64,000 bases of DNA. It comes from Candidatus Manganitrophus noduliformans. Its GTDB lineage: Bacteria > Nitrospirota > Nitrospiria > SBBL01 > Manganitrophaceae. The notes below the pieces were generated by a model. That model searched no databases. It was not told the DNA's origin and worked only from the letters and a program-made list of their open reading frames with translations. The stretch lies in NCBI RefSeq assembly GCF_012184425.1, contig NZ_VTOW01000004.1:124001-188000 (forward strand). Direction: 5' to 3'. Positions 25,201 to 35,307 of this stretch are shown here, piece after piece (the stretch's first letter is position 1; each line of letters opens with the position of its first letter). Both the position numbers and the translations under genes were made by a program.

Positions 25201-26020
25201 ATCGTACCTCTCCACCGCCGAGGCGGTCCTGCCCACCGGCCACGAGTGGATCGACAAGATGAAGGCGACGCGGGACGAAGTCCTCGCTCAGATCAGCGAT
25301 CCGGCGAAGCGAAGCGCGGTCACCTTCCGCCAGCAAATCCAGCGCAAGCTCAACGACCTCAAAAAGACCTACCTGCTGGCCTACCTCTCCATGCACGCGA
25401 GAGCACGCCTGGGGGTGAACGAGGACAGGCACAAAGCCCAGCTCATGGGCGACGAGCGGCTCAAGGACCTGCAGAAACTTTCCACTATCGACCTGATGCC
25501 GCGCCAGCACCTCTCGAACTTCCAGAATCGGCTCGCCGAGTTGAAGAGCTGCTTCGCAGTCACCGAGCAGGAACTGGATGCGTCGCCGGTCTGCCCGCAC
25601 TGCAACTTCAAGCCCGGTGCGGAACCGCCTGCGGCTCCCGCTGCGACGATGCTGGACGCCCTGGACGGCGAGCTCGATAAGCTGGTCGAGAACTGGACTC
25701 AGACGCTGCTCGCCAACCTCGAAGATCCGACCACCAAGGGCAACCTGAGCCTGCTCAAGCCCGAACCGCGCAAGCTGGTGGACGGCTTCATCAAGAAGCG
25801 GACCCTGCCGGACGACCTCAACCAGGACTTCATTCACGCCTTGCAGGAGGCGCTCTCCGGGCTCACAAAGGTCTCGGTCAAGATCGGGGATCTGCGCGAC
25901 GCCTTGCTCGCGGGCGGCTCGCCGGCCACCCCGGCGGAGATGTGGAAGCGGTTCGAGGAATACCTGGACGGGCTTACCAAGGGCAAGGAGCCCGGCAAAG
26001 TGCGGATCGTACTCGAGTAA
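22292..26020 (+). CDS. brxC: BREX ATPase BrxC (DUF6079 family)
   Basis: 1242 residues, the usual BrxC/PglY size. Walker [12 protein letters not shown] lies near residue 67 and Walker [13 protein letters not shown] near 171. A large helical middle follows, with a CPHC pair near residue 1110. It is the AAA-type ATPase core common to BREX systems, needed for both methylation-dependent self-marking and phage exclusion. It is followed by pglXI after 10 bp. It has no frameshift and looks functional. Confidence 0.92.
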   Translation: MKYGDLIQFEPIESVVQLRAADETAAARQLVRTYVISAEMAEKLVNLVVPQLQFDQPMDNKGLLVVGNYGTGKSHLMSVISALAENGDLSAHLNDGNVAQAAGKIGGRFKVVRTEIGATTMSLREILVAEMEEHLATMGVSYSFPSADKAPNNKRAFEEMMAAFHQEYPDHGLLLVVDEMLDYLRTRKDQELILDLNFLREIGEVCKYLRFRFIAGVQEAIFDSPRFSFVADSIRRVKDRFEQILIARKDVKFVVAERLLKKTADQQVKIREYLTPFAKFYGRMNERMDEFVRLFPVHPDYIDTFERVTAVEKREVLKTLSLAMKKLLSQNVPDDRPGVIAYDGYWMTLRENPSFRAVPDIKAVIDCSQVLESRIQQAFTRPAYKPMAIQLIHALSVHRLTTGDIYATLGATAEELRDALCLFQPGIEELGGDPADDLLSQVETVLREIHKTVSGQFISSNPDNRQYYLDLKKTDDFDAVIEKRAESLDSSQLDRYYYEALRRVMECTDQTYVTGYRIWQHELEWLERKAARQGYLFFGAPNERSTAVPPRDFYVYFIQPFDAPHFKDEKKPDELFLRLTNMDEAFRTALRSYAAALDLASTSSGHAKSTYESKASNFLRDLVQWLQKNMATAFEVTYQGRAKSLTEWAKGKSLRELSGIGSHERINFRDLVNTTAGICLGTNFQDQAPEYPFFSVLITGTNRAQAAQDALRAIAGQNRTKQATAVLDALELLDGDRLDPYRSKYGRHILGIAKKKGHGQVVNRSELIHDILGIEYLAPQTLRLEPEWAVVVLAALIYSGEVVLAIPGKKFDATGLPQLAGIGIDELAQFKHIERPKDWNLPALKALFELLGLTPGMAQLVTQGKDEPVQELQKAVTTTVERLVLVQQSLQTGLFFWGRNLLAEDEVKKLRAKLDETKTFLESLQAYTTTGKLKNFRYDASEVTAHRDGLSSLAEIKSLEELVVDLGSTASYLSTAEAVLPTGHEWIDKMKATRDEVLAQISDPAKRSAVTFRQQIQRKLNDLKKTYLLAYLSMHARARLGVNEDRHKAQLMGDERLKDLQKLSTIDLMPRQHLSNFQNRLAELKSCFAVTEQELDASPVCPHCNFKPGAEPPAAPAATMLDALDGELDKLVENWTQTLLANLEDPTTKGNLSLLKPEPRKLVDGFIKKRTLPDDLNQDFIHALQEALSGLTKVSVKIGDLRDALLAGGSPATPAEMWKRFEEYLDGLTKGKEPGKVRIVLE

Positions 26021-26030
26021 GGGGCGGCTG

Positions 26031-28832
26031 ATGGCTAAGAATCCATACGATCAGAGCATCTTCGACATGCAACCTGCCGCCAAGTCGCAGGGTCCTATCG
26101 AATGCCTCGGGATGGCGTTTGAGAACAATGAGAAGCGCAGGGAATACTTCCTGGAAAAGCTGCGCGAGAAGCTGAAGGACCCCGAGTTCCGCAAGATCGA
26201 GGGATTTCCCATTGGATCGGACGAGGACATCCTGGCGCTGTCCGACCCGCCGTACTACACCGCCTGCCCGAACCCGTTCATCGCCGACTTCATCAAGCGC
26301 TACGGCAAGCCCTACGACCCGAGCAAGCCGTACAGCCGTGAGCCGTTTGCCGCAGATGTGAGCGAGGGCAAGAACGACCCGATTTACAACGCCCACTCCT
26401 ACCACACCAAGGTCCCGCACAAGGCGATCATGCGGTACATCCTCCATTACACCGAGCCGGGGGATGTGGTCTTCGATGGGTTCTGCGGGACCGGGATGGC
26501 TGGGGTAGCCGCTCAGTTATGTGGAGACCGAAGGGCAATATCATCCCTTGGTTATCCGCTGACCGCGGATGGAAGCATCTTGGATCAGGACAAGCAGGAG
26601 ATTTCTCGATGCGGGGAACGAGTCCCTGTCCTAAACGACCTCTCCCCCGCCGCAACATTGATAGCCGCTGGTTACAATCTGACAACTGATTCGAAGGGGT
26701 TTGCGCAACTCGCCAAGAAGCTTCTGGACAAATTCAACGGCAAATACGGATGGATGTATGAGACGTGGGACCCCAAGACCGGCGCGACTTGTCCGATTGA
26801 CTTCACCATCTGGTCGGAAGTCTTTTCCTGCCCCCATTGCGCCGGTGAATTGGAGTTTTGGAACTTGGCTTGGGATGAAGAATCGGGAACGTTAGCCGAT
26901 CAGCCCATCTGTACGCATTGCTCTGCAGAGGTGTCCAAGCGCGATCTCGTCAGACGCACAACTACCTATTATGACAAGGCGGTAAAGGCTACTCGGACGC
27001 GTCAGGTCCTGCGTCCAGTGGAGATCCGATACCAGCACCAAGGAACCAAGAAGAGCAAGAAGCCCGACAAAGACGATATTGCAGCCCTTGAGAAGATAGA
27101 AAAACTGATCGGGTCCATCGAATACCCGAAGGAATTGATGATGTTTGTGCCGGAGGGGGAAGAATGGGGCGATCTCTATCGTGGTTATCACGAAGGGATA
27201 AGCAGAACGCACGATTTTCATTTGCCGCGCCAGCTCGTCGCCTTCTCTCTGCTCTGGCGAATGGCTGATGATCTGCCCAAAGAAGAGATGAAGCGGCTCT
27301 GGCGGTTTACTTTGCAGAGCGTTGTTGTGAGCTTTACGCGTCGGAATCGATTTCGCAAGAAAGCCTATTCACAAGTAAACACTAACCTGAGCGGCACACT
27401 CTACGTCGGATCAACAATCAGTGAACCGAGTCCAACCTATGTGTTGACCGGCAAGATCAAGCGATTTGGCAACGCAATTCCAAAGGGTGGATCTGCTGTG
27501 GCCATAACCACCCAGTCTCTCGCCTCAGTGCTGATCCCTGAAAACTCAGTTGATTATGTCTTCATCGATCCGCCCTTCGGTGACAACCTGCCTTACGCCG
27601 AGTTGAATTTCTTGTGGGAGGCTTGGCTCCGTGTTTTCACGAACTCGGGGCAGGATGCCGTTGTCAGCGGCAAGCAGCGGAAAGACCTGGCCGTCTACGC
27701 GAACATGATGACGGACTGCCTGAAACAGGTTTATCGCGTCCTCAAGCCGGGCCGGTGGGTGACGGTTGAGTTTCACAATTCCAAGAACGCCGTTTGGACC
27801 GCGATACAGGAGGCTTTGGGACGGGCCGGTTTAATCATCGCCGATGTCAGCGTGCTCGATAAGGGGATGAAGACCAAGAAGCAGATGCACGCCAAGGCGG
27901 TCGACAAGGACCTGGTCATCTCCGCCTACAAACCGAACGGCGGTCTCGAAAAGCGATTCCAACTCCAGGCTGGAACCGAAGAGGGAGTGTGGGATTTCAT
28001 TCGAACTCACCTTCGGCAGCTTCCCGTGTTCATCGTTAAGGGCGGGTTCGGGCAAATGATAGCGGAGCGACAACAAGTTCTGTTGTTCGACCGCATGGTA
28101 GCCTTCCACGTTCAGCGCGGAGTCAGCGTACCCCTCTCTGCGGGCGACTTTTACCAGGGACTGGCCCAGCGCTTCCCCGAGCGTGACGGTATGTATTTCC
28201 TGCCGGAACAGGTTGCCGAATACGAACGCAAGCGGATGACATCGCGTGAGCTACTGCAGCTCGACCTCTTCGTGTCCGATGAAGCCTCAGCCATCCAATG
28301 GCTCAAGCAGCAAATCGTCAGAAAGCCCCAGACCTTCCAGGAACTTCAACCACAGTTCATGCGAGAGACTCAAGGCGGTTGGCAGAAGTACGAAAAGCCG
28401 CTGGAGCTTTCCGAGTTGCTTGAGCAGAACTTTCTTCGCTACGACGGTAACGGCGAAGTCCCGAGCCAGACACACAGCTACCTCTCCACGAATTTCAAAG
28501 AGCTGCGCAACCTGCCCAAGGACGACGAGCGCCTGCGCGCCAAGGGCAAAGACCGCTGGTACGTGCCCGACCCGAACAAGGTCGGCGACTTGGAGAAGCT
28601 ACGCGAGAGGTCCCTGCTCAAGGAATTCGAAGACTACCGAACCTCAAGCCAGAAGCGCCTGAAGATTTTCCGCATTGAGGCAGTCCGCGCCGGTTTTAAG
28701 AAGGCGTGGCAGGAGCGCGACTATGCCACCATCATCACCGTGGCCCGCAAGATTCCCGAGGACGTCCTGCAGGAGGACCCGAAACTCCTCATGTGGTACG
28801 ACCAGGCGATGACGAGAACAGGAAGGGAATAG
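26031..28832 (+). CDS. pglXI: BREX-3 adenine-specific DNA methyltransferase PglXI
   Basis: 933 residues. The N-terminus has LSDPPYYTACPNPF. The SAM-binding motif is GDVVFDGFCGTGMAGVAAQ, and a second catalytic-type motif is YVFIDPPFGDNLPYAEL, followed by VYRVLKPGRWVTVEFHN. A zinc-finger-like insert (CPHC...CTHC) lies near residues 265-305. The C-terminal ~200 residues are probably for target recognition. It methylates host DNA at a non-palindromic site in BREX. An extra gene starts two bases after its stop codon. Confidence 0.92.
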   Translation: MAKNPYDQSIFDMQPAAKSQGPIECLGMAFENNEKRREYFLEKLREKLKDPEFRKIEGFPIGSDEDILALSDPPYYTACPNPFIADFIKRYGKPYDPSKPYSREPFAADVSEGKNDPIYNAHSYHTKVPHKAIMRYILHYTEPGDVVFDGFCGTGMAGVAAQLCGDRRAISSLGYPLTADGSILDQDKQEISRCGERVPVLNDLSPAATLIAAGYNLTTDSKGFAQLAKKLLDKFNGKYGWMYETWDPKTGATCPIDFTIWSEVFSCPHCAGELEFWNLAWDEESGTLADQPICTHCSAEVSKRDLVRRTTTYYDKAVKATRTRQVLRPVEIRYQHQGTKKSKKPDKDDIAALEKIEKLIGSIEYPKELMMFVPEGEEWGDLYRGYHEGISRTHDFHLPRQLVAFSLLWRMADDLPKEEMKRLWRFTLQSVVVSFTRRNRFRKKAYSQVNTNLSGTLYVGSTISEPSPTYVLTGKIKRFGNAIPKGGSAVAITTQSLASVLIPENSVDYVFIDPPFGDNLPYAELNFLWEAWLRVFTNSGQDAVVSGKQRKDLAVYANMMTDCLKQVYRVLKPGRWVTVEFHNSKNAVWTAIQEALGRAGLIIADVSVLDKGMKTKKQMHAKAVDKDLVISAYKPNGGLEKRFQLQAGTEEGVWDFIRTHLRQLPVFIVKGGFGQMIAERQQVLLFDRMVAFHVQRGVSVPLSAGDFYQGLAQRFPERDGMYFLPEQVAEYERKRMTSRELLQLDLFVSDEASAIQWLKQQIVRKPQTFQELQPQFMRETQGGWQKYEKPLELSELLEQNFLRYDGNGEVPSQTHSYLSTNFKELRNLPKDDERLRAKGKDRWYVPDPNKVGDLEKLRERSLLKEFEDYRTSSQKRLKIFRIEAVRAGFKKAWQERDYATIITVARKIPEDVLQEDPKLLMWYDQAMTRTGRE

Positions 28833-28833
28833 A

Positions 28834-30471
28834 TTGCCGTTGTTGGAAGATAATAAATGCAAGATTAACGACAGAGATATCTATTTAGAGTTTGATAAAT
28901 TTAAAAAGATTTGCGGCGAATGTAATGTCTCTGTCAGCGATAGATTGTTGGAAACATACGAAAGACATGGGTTGCTTTACCCGTCATATAGGATCATCAG
29001 ACCTAAGGAATACCTCCAAAAGCTATTCGAGCAACATCACGGTCCTGACAGATACAAGAATGTAATTGAGGTGCCTGATGAATATGGAAATTTATTAAAG
29101 TTCGAGCATGAAGAACTAGATAGGTGGCAGCACTCAATTTTCCCGGAATTTAATAAAGCTTTAATGGAAGGTCATCCTCTCGACCAGGCATATAAAAGGG
29201 GTGAATCCTTCATTCAAAGGCCATTAATCGAGGTATACAGGAATTGGGATGAGTATAAAATTGTTTTAGAAATAACGATTGAAGGAAATCCCATAAGAAA
29301 AACCGACACACTTGCCAGACATTTCTATTCTCCCTGGCAAATATATCTCCTTGAAGAGGCAAATCAGAAGCATATTCGTAGAATTAATGTGCTCATACCT
29401 CTTGAAGAGGGTAAACAATATACTGCTCCTAAAGAACCCCAGAAAATAGCAGTTGCAGAATGGATGGAGCACTTCAAATCTCTCTGGGAATACAGGCTAA
29501 AGGAAAATCTTCTCTTTGCCAAAGCCCTTGAAGGGGTAAAAGGGAATGTCCTTAAAGGCGATGATTTGAAACAATTCTATAATGATCGCGAAGCGCTATC
29601 TTCTGACATTTGTGCAAGAAATCCCTACGATTTATGGATTAAGTTCCTGCAAGCTTTATGTGGGCTTTATTTCGATTACAGAGAAGAGGAGAAATATAGA
29701 CTCTCAGAATGCCTGAGAAACGATATTAAAAGTGTCGTTAATATTTTGATGCATGGTTCAAAGAAACTATATAGAGATATTATTAACGATGTGGGGACGC
29801 ACCTTGGTGGAAGAACCTATTTTCATGTTCTGCCACTTGAAAGGATATATCCGGAATATGAAAGCCATCTAAAGAGAGAAGCGAAGCTGTACCTCGAATC
29901 GGTATTAAAGGACTATAACGGTGAAGTGCCATATTCTTTGAAAATTGATAATAATAGTGCAATTGATGAAATTATAGACTTCGCATTTATTTCAGGAAAC
30001 GAAACACTTCTTGTTTCCGTTATCGGCATTAATAAAGAATATTTCTCACCGTCATACTTTGGTGATGAAGCAATCTGGTCTTTTGTCAGGTCACTTGCAG
30101 TTGCCGTTGAGTCATGGGTTAAAGAGATATCACAACAGAATGATTTTAGAGGCGCTATTGTCAAGATAACTGCAGGAGACTTTGATTTGTGTTGCAACAA
30201 GCTGCAGAAAAGCTGTGGAAAGACAAATATGGAGGTTTATAATTATTCCGATCTTAAACAATTCTTAAATTCTATCCCTGCAACTCAGTTTGAAAGATGC
30301 GGGAAAGATTTATCGTGGATGAAATATATCGTTCGGGCATACCTGATAAGAAACTATGCTGCTCACCATACCCGATTAGATCCTGAATTATTTGGCAACA
30401 CGTTGATTGAGTTATACAAATCACTTTTATTTTTATTGTTCTATGCGTGGAAGGCTAAGCCGAAACCATGA
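28834..30471 (+). CDS. novel BREX-embedded protein with C-terminal HEPN-type Rx4H motif
   Basis: 545 residues with a TTG start; GGAAGGG lies six bases upstream. It starts one base after pglXI and overlaps brxHII by ATGA, so it is fully integrated in the operon. The N-terminal ~60 residues look like an HTH (FDKFKKICGECNVSVSDRLLETYERHGLLYPS, MerR-like). The middle is alpha/beta and unassigned. The C-terminal helical domain carries RNYAAH (506-511), the Rx4H motif of HEPN RNases, followed by LIELYKSLLFLLFYAW. The gene is clearly AT-richer than its BREX neighbours, suggesting later acquisition. It is not part of canonical BREX-3. RNase function is inference. Confidence 0.8.
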   Translation: MPLLEDNKCKINDRDIYLEFDKFKKICGECNVSVSDRLLETYERHGLLYPSYRIIRPKEYLQKLFEQHHGPDRYKNVIEVPDEYGNLLKFEHEELDRWQHSIFPEFNKALMEGHPLDQAYKRGESFIQRPLIEVYRNWDEYKIVLEITIEGNPIRKTDTLARHFYSPWQIYLLEEANQKHIRRINVLIPLEEGKQYTAPKEPQKIAVAEWMEHFKSLWEYRLKENLLFAKALEGVKGNVLKGDDLKQFYNDREALSSDICARNPYDLWIKFLQALCGLYFDYREEEKYRLSECLRNDIKSVVNILMHGSKKLYRDIINDVGTHLGGRTYFHVLPLERIYPEYESHLKREAKLYLESVLKDYNGEVPYSLKIDNNSAIDEIIDFAFISGNETLLVSVIGINKEYFSPSYFGDEAIWSFVRSLAVAVESWVKEISQQNDFRGAIVKITAGDFDLCCNKLQKSCGKTNMEVYNYSDLKQFLNSIPATQFERCGKDLSWMKYIVRAYLIRNYAAHHTRLDPELFGNTLIELYKSLLFLLFYAWKAKPKP

Positions 30472-33311
30472 ACGCTGGCGACTGGGTTTGGAGCGATGAC
30501 CACGGGCAGCTCTGTCAGGTCATCGAGACCCAGGCGCTCTGGGGTGAGACCACCTGCCGTGTCTGGCTGCCCGGGCGTGACTCCGTGGTCCGTATCCCGG
30601 CTTCCAAGCTCAAGTCCATGGAAAGCGCTGGCACCGGCTCGCCGGATGCCATCGCCTACATCGCCGCAGCCGCGCGGGTGGCCGACGCCCTGACCCAGGA
30701 CGTTCTGCTCGCGCCCATCGAGTCCTCCGTCATCCCGCTGCCGCACCAGATCCGTGCTCTATCCCGAGCCATCGCCAACGACCGGGTGCGCTATCTCCTG
30801 GCGGACGAGGTCGGCTTGGGCAAGACCATCGAGGCTGGTCTCATCATGCGGGAACTTAAGCTCCGCGGGCTGGTCAAGCGGACGCTGGTCATCGCCCCGA
30901 AGGGACTGGTGAGCCAGTGGGTCAGCGAGATGCGCTTCCACTTTGGAGAGACCTTCCAGCTCGTGCTCCCCGAGGACATCAAAACGCTTAAACGGATCGC
31001 CCCTGCATCCAGTCCGGAAAACGGGGACAAGGGGAATCATGATCCCGAGGCTCTGCCCGCCAACGCCTGGCAGATGTTCTCCCAGATAGTCGTGCCGATG
31101 GATTCGGTCAAGCCCCTGGACAAGCGCCGTGGCTGGACCGCGGCCCAGGTGGGCGAGCACAACCGCGAACGGTTCGAGGACCTGATCTCCGCCGGCTGGG
31201 ACCTGATCATCATAGACGAAGCGCACAGACTCGGTGGCAGCACCGACCAGGTGGCCCGCTTCAAGCTGGGCCAAGGACTCGCCGAGGCCGCACCGTATTT
31301 CCTCCTGCTTTCGGCCACCCCTCACCAGGGCAAGACCGACGCCTTTCATCGGCTGGTTTCCCTGATCGACGCCCAGGAGTTCCCGGACATCGGCAGCGTC
31401 ACCCGCGAGCGGGTCCAGCCGCATGTCATCCGCACCGAGAAGCGCCGCGCCATCGATGCCGATGGGAAGCCCCTGTTCAAACCCCGGCGCACGCAGCTTG
31501 GCCCGGTCTCCTGGGAAGAGCGTCACCGCAGTCAGCAGCTCCTCTATGAGGCGGTCACCGAATACGTCCGCGAAGGATACAACCAGGCCATGCGGGAGAA
31601 GCGGAGCTACATCGGCTTTCTGATGATCCTGATGCAGCGTCTGGTGGTCTCCAGCACAAGCGCCATCCGCACCACACTCGAAAGGCGGCTTGAAGCGCTG
31701 GCCGCACCCCAGGAGCAACTGACCCTGTTCCCTGCCACGACCGAAGAGGAGTGGGCGGACCTGGACGGCCAGGAGCAGATCGATGTGCTACTACGCACCC
31801 GCCTCAAGGCGCTAAAAAACGAGCGCGCCGAGGTCAAGCTGCTCTTGGAGGCCGCGGCCCGTTGCGAGCAGATCGGCCCGGACGCCAAGGCCGAGGCGCT
31901 GCTCGACTGGCTCTATCGCCTCCAGTCCGAAGAGAGCGACCCGGAGCTCAAGGCGCTGGTGTTCACCGAGTTCGTGCCCACCCAGGAGATGTTGCGTCGT
32001 TTCCTGACTGAGCGCGGATTCTCGGTCGTCTGTCTGAACGGCTCCATGGACATGGAAGAACGCAAGCGGGTCCAGGAGGCATTCGCCAAGGATACCCGCA
32101 TTCTAATCTCCACCGACGCCGGCGGGGAGGGATTGAACCTCCAGTTTTGCCACGTGGTGATCAACTATGACATCCCCTGGAACCCGATGCGTCTCGAACA
32201 GCGGATCGGCCGGGTGGATCGTATCGGCCAGGCCCATGCGGTGCGTGCGGTCAACTTCGTCTTCGAGGACTCGGTCGAGCACCGGGTCCGTGAGGTTCTG
32301 GAGCAGAAGCTCGCCGTCATCTTCGAGGAATTCGGCATCGACAAGACCGGCGACGTCCTCGACTCGGCCCAAGCGGGCCACATGTTCGACGAAATGTATG
32401 TCGAGGCGATCCTCAACCCCGAAAAGGTGGAGGACTCCGTGGAGAGCGTGGTTGCCCGCCTGCAGGAGCAGGCCCGCGAGGCTCGCGCTACCGCATCCGT
32501 GCTCGGCGCGACCGAGGACCTGGAGCCTGGCGAAGCCCAGCGGCTGCTGACCCACCCCTTGCCGTATTGGGTCGAGCGCATGACCGTAAGCTACCTGAAG
32601 GCGCATGGCGGCCAGGCCGAGAGGAGAAGCCAGAGCTGGAACCTCACCTGGCCCGACGGCGAAACCTACGAGAATGTGGTCTTCACCGGCAAGGAAGCCG
32701 AGAGGCTTCCGGCCGCCCGGCACCTCACCCTGGAAGAGCCGAAGGTCCGCGGACTGGCCATGCGGCTCCCACGTTTCGCGCCGGGCCAGCCGGTCCCCAT
32801 TGTGTCGATCCCAGGTCTCTCCGCGGAAGTTCAAGGCGTCTGGTCCTTGTGGCGAATCGCGATTGCCACCATGGAGTGGAACCGTAAAAGGATCATGCCT
32901 CTCTTCCTGGCCGACAACGGCATGGTCTATACGCCGACCGCCAGACACGTGTGGGACCAGCTCCTCGCGGCAAGCACACAGGTCCGGTCCATTCTTGACG
33001 CCGCAGTCTCCCAAGCCGCTTTCGCAAAGCTGCAGAACGCCGCGGAAGAACACGGGAAGCCCATCTACGAAGTGCTCGTGCAAGAGCACCGGGGCCGCAT
33101 CGCACGCGAGCGCGAGAAAGCCGATTACGCCTTTGCCGCGCGCCGCAAGACTGTCGAACGGATCGGCCTGCCCCAGGTCCGCAACTATCGCCTGAACCTC
33201 CTCTCGCAGGAAGAGCGAACCTTCCGGGAACAGCTTGATCAGAAGGCCCATGCCTATCCCGAAATGGTGCCGCTGCTTGTGATTCGGGTGGAGGGCGGTG
33301 GCCATGAATAG
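30468..33311 (+). CDS. brxHII: BREX-3 SNF2/DEAH helicase BrxHII
   Basis: 947 residues. The motifs are LADEVGLGKTIEAGLIMREL (I), LIIIDEAHRLGG (II, DEAH), LLLSATPHQGKTDAFHRL (III), a second RecA domain with ISTDAGGEGLNLQ (V) and EQRIGRVDRIGQ (VI). The C-terminal ~300 residues are BREX-specific. It is an SNF2-type DNA translocase. It is coupled to the upstream HEPN-type gene by a 4-bp overlap and overlaps pglZ by 14 bp. Confidence 0.92.
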   Translation: MNAGDWVWSDDHGQLCQVIETQALWGETTCRVWLPGRDSVVRIPASKLKSMESAGTGSPDAIAYIAAAARVADALTQDVLLAPIESSVIPLPHQIRALSRAIANDRVRYLLADEVGLGKTIEAGLIMRELKLRGLVKRTLVIAPKGLVSQWVSEMRFHFGETFQLVLPEDIKTLKRIAPASSPENGDKGNHDPEALPANAWQMFSQIVVPMDSVKPLDKRRGWTAAQVGEHNRERFEDLISAGWDLIIIDEAHRLGGSTDQVARFKLGQGLAEAAPYFLLLSATPHQGKTDAFHRLVSLIDAQEFPDIGSVTRERVQPHVIRTEKRRAIDADGKPLFKPRRTQLGPVSWEERHRSQQLLYEAVTEYVREGYNQAMREKRSYIGFLMILMQRLVVSSTSAIRTTLERRLEALAAPQEQLTLFPATTEEEWADLDGQEQIDVLLRTRLKALKNERAEVKLLLEAAARCEQIGPDAKAEALLDWLYRLQSEESDPELKALVFTEFVPTQEMLRRFLTERGFSVVCLNGSMDMEERKRVQEAFAKDTRILISTDAGGEGLNLQFCHVVINYDIPWNPMRLEQRIGRVDRIGQAHAVRAVNFVFEDSVEHRVREVLEQKLAVIFEEFGIDKTGDVLDSAQAGHMFDEMYVEAILNPEKVEDSVESVVARLQEQAREARATASVLGATEDLEPGEAQRLLTHPLPYWVERMTVSYLKAHGGQAERRSQSWNLTWPDGETYENVVFTGKEAERLPAARHLTLEEPKVRGLAMRLPRFAPGQPVPIVSIPGLSAEVQGVWSLWRIAIATMEWNRKRIMPLFLADNGMVYTPTARHVWDQLLAASTQVRSILDAAVSQAAFAKLQNAAEEHGKPIYEVLVQEHRGRIAREREKADYAFAARRKTVERIGLPQVRNYRLNLLSQEERTFREQLDQKAHAYPEMVPLLVIRVEGGGHE

Positions 33312-35307
33312 CTGGCGCGATCAAATCCTGAAGGAGTTCACCCCGAAGGTCGCACTACTTACCTTGGTGGCCGACCCGGACGGGCTTCTGCTTGAAGAGC
33401 GGATTCTCGAGGGTATCCGCGAGCGTGGATTCGATCTCATCCCCTTTGAGGACCACGTTGCTTTCCGCTACGCCTATGAATCGAAATTCCGCGCCAGGTG
33501 GGATCGTGGTGAACAGACCGACCTTGTGGTGGTGTTGCGGTCACCATCAAACGACCTCGCCGCTCTGCCCTATGACCTCCTTCAGGTCGGTCGCAAGCTT
33601 TCCTTCAACCTGGGCGACATCTTCCCTAATCTCAGCTATCCGATTGTTACAGCCCTGGACCGGGGAGACCTCGATTCCCTCTATGAGGCCCAGACAAAAC
33701 ATGCACCCGGTCAGATGGGCGACAATGCGACCAAAGATTTTATTCTCCGGCACGTTTTTGAAATCGCCCCGGAGCTAATCAAGCAGCCATCGGATTTGCT
33801 TCGAGTTCTCCTCCGGCGCCATTACCATGCTCAGCGAATTCCAGCGATCCTTGATGATCGGTTGATCCAGCTGCTGCGCCAAAGGAATACCTTTGACGAC
33901 TGGCCGCTTGAAACCCTCGTTCCGGACCGGGAGGCCTTCTTTATGTTCCTTCAGGAGCGCTGGCCGATCTTCCTCGACCGCGAGGCAGCCAAAGGGTTCG
34001 GCGTCCGGGAAGACAAAGGGCCCTATGGTTTGGCTGTGGAGGGTCCTGTTGACCTCCCATTCGATCACCAAGATATCCGGGGCTACATCGATAATCTGTT
34101 TCTCGAGGGGTTGCTTCACCCTGTGTTCCACGAGTATACGGATATCCTTTCTAAAATATGGGTGAATATCGGCATTCGAACTGACCCATCCCAAGACCGA
34201 TCCAGTCGCCTTAAGAAGCTCATTGAGAGCTTACAGGCATCCACCCCGGCAGAGGACGCGAGGTACATAGATTGGTTTCATTTTGCTCGTGGGTGGGCAG
34301 AGATGGTATTACTGTCGAATCAGCAAGGCGAGGTCATCTCTGAAAAGACCACCTTGAGCATCGAGAGTCTGCAAACTCACGTGGATGCCCGTTTCGCCGC
34401 ATGGCTTGAGAAGCGGTACGCCGGCCTCGTGAACTTGCCGCCGGTCCCGCCGGTTATGCTTCACCACGTTCCTCGTTTCTTGGCCCGCCAGATCGGAGGG
34501 GATCGGGTCGCTAAGATTGCGCTGCTCCTGGTAGATGGCCTTTCTCTGGACCAATGGATTGTCGTCCGTGAAGCGCTTGCCTCACGACAGTCCGGTCTCC
34601 TCTTCAGGGAGGAAATGGTGTTCGCCTGGATTCCCTCGATTACCTCCGTTTCGCGGCAGGCCGCTTTCTCTGGCAAGCCGCCGATCTTCTTTCCGAATAG
34701 CATTCAGACCACTGATAAGGAGTCGGCGCTGTGGACGCAGTTTTGGGCCGACGAAGGGTTCTTGCCGAGCCAAGTTGTGTACGCAAGGGGATTGGGTGAC
34801 GGCAGCCTGGAAAGCATCACGGAGGCACTTTCCCATCCCCAAGCAAGAGTCGCCGGGCTGGTCATCGACAAGGTCGACAAGATCATGCACGGGATGGAAC
34901 TGGGCACAGCGGGCATGCACAACCAGGTGTGCCAATGGGCTCAGCAGTCTTACATAAATACGCTTCTCGGTCTCCTTCTGGATCGGGGATTCCGCATCTA
35001 CCTGACCTCTGACCATGGCAATATCGAAGCGGAAGGGTGCGGCCATCCCGCGGAAGGGGCCGTAGCAGATTTGCGCGGTGAACGCGTTCGCGTTTATTCC
35101 GACGCAGTTCTTCGTAACAAAGTGAAGGAGCGTTTTCCTACGGCGCTGGAATGGAACCCTATAGGCCTCCCGGAGGACTATCTTGCCCTCCTGGCCCCTG
35201 CTCGGCAGGCGTTTGTTCGCAAAGGAGAAGGCATCGTCAGTCATGGCGGAATTTCGATCGAGGAGCTCATTGTCCCTCTAGTCCAAATCGAAAGGAGGGT
35301 CTCATGA
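33298..35307 (+). CDS. pglZ: BREX phosphatase-fold protein PglZ
   Basis: 669 residues. The alkaline-phosphatase-superfamily core is in the C-terminal half: IALLLVDGLSLDQW (metal-binding Asp), SITSVSRQAAFSGK, and LTSDHGNIEAEGCGHP (DHG metal-binding motif), then SHGGISIEELIVPLV at the end. PglZ is the hallmark of all BREX types and is likely a metal-dependent nuclease or phosphatase; its exact substrate is uncertain. It overlaps brxA by 4 bp. Confidence 0.93.
   Translation: MAMNSWRDQILKEFTPKVALLTLVADPDGLLLEERILEGIRERGFDLIPFEDHVAFRYAYESKFRARWDRGEQTDLVVVLRSPSNDLAALPYDLLQVGRKLSFNLGDIFPNLSYPIVTALDRGDLDSLYEAQTKHAPGQMGDNATKDFILRHVFEIAPELIKQPSDLLRVLLRRHYHAQRIPAILDDRLIQLLRQRNTFDDWPLETLVPDREAFFMFLQERWPIFLDREAAKGFGVREDKGPYGLAVEGPVDLPFDHQDIRGYIDNLFLEGLLHPVFHEYTDILSKIWVNIGIRTDPSQDRSSRLKKLIESLQASTPAEDARYIDWFHFARGWAEMVLLSNQQGEVISEKTTLSIESLQTHVDARFAAWLEKRYAGLVNLPPVPPVMLHHVPRFLARQIGGDRVAKIALLLVDGLSLDQWIVVREALASRQSGLLFREEMVFAWIPSITSVSRQAAFSGKPPIFFPNSIQTTDKESALWTQFWADEGFLPSQVVYARGLGDGSLESITEALSHPQARVAGLVIDKVDKIMHGMELGTAGMHNQVCQWAQQSYINTLLGLLLDRGFRIYLTSDHGNIEAEGCGHPAEGAVADLRGERVRVYSDAVLRNKVKERFPTALEWNPIGLPEDYLALLAPARQAFVRKGEGIVSHGGISIEELIVPLVQIERRVS

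Noticed and set aside
22277-26447. Several long minus-strand frames opposite brxC and pglXI (up to 310 codons)
   Set aside because: They are antisense shadows of high-GC genes whose forward frames have clear catalytic motifs.
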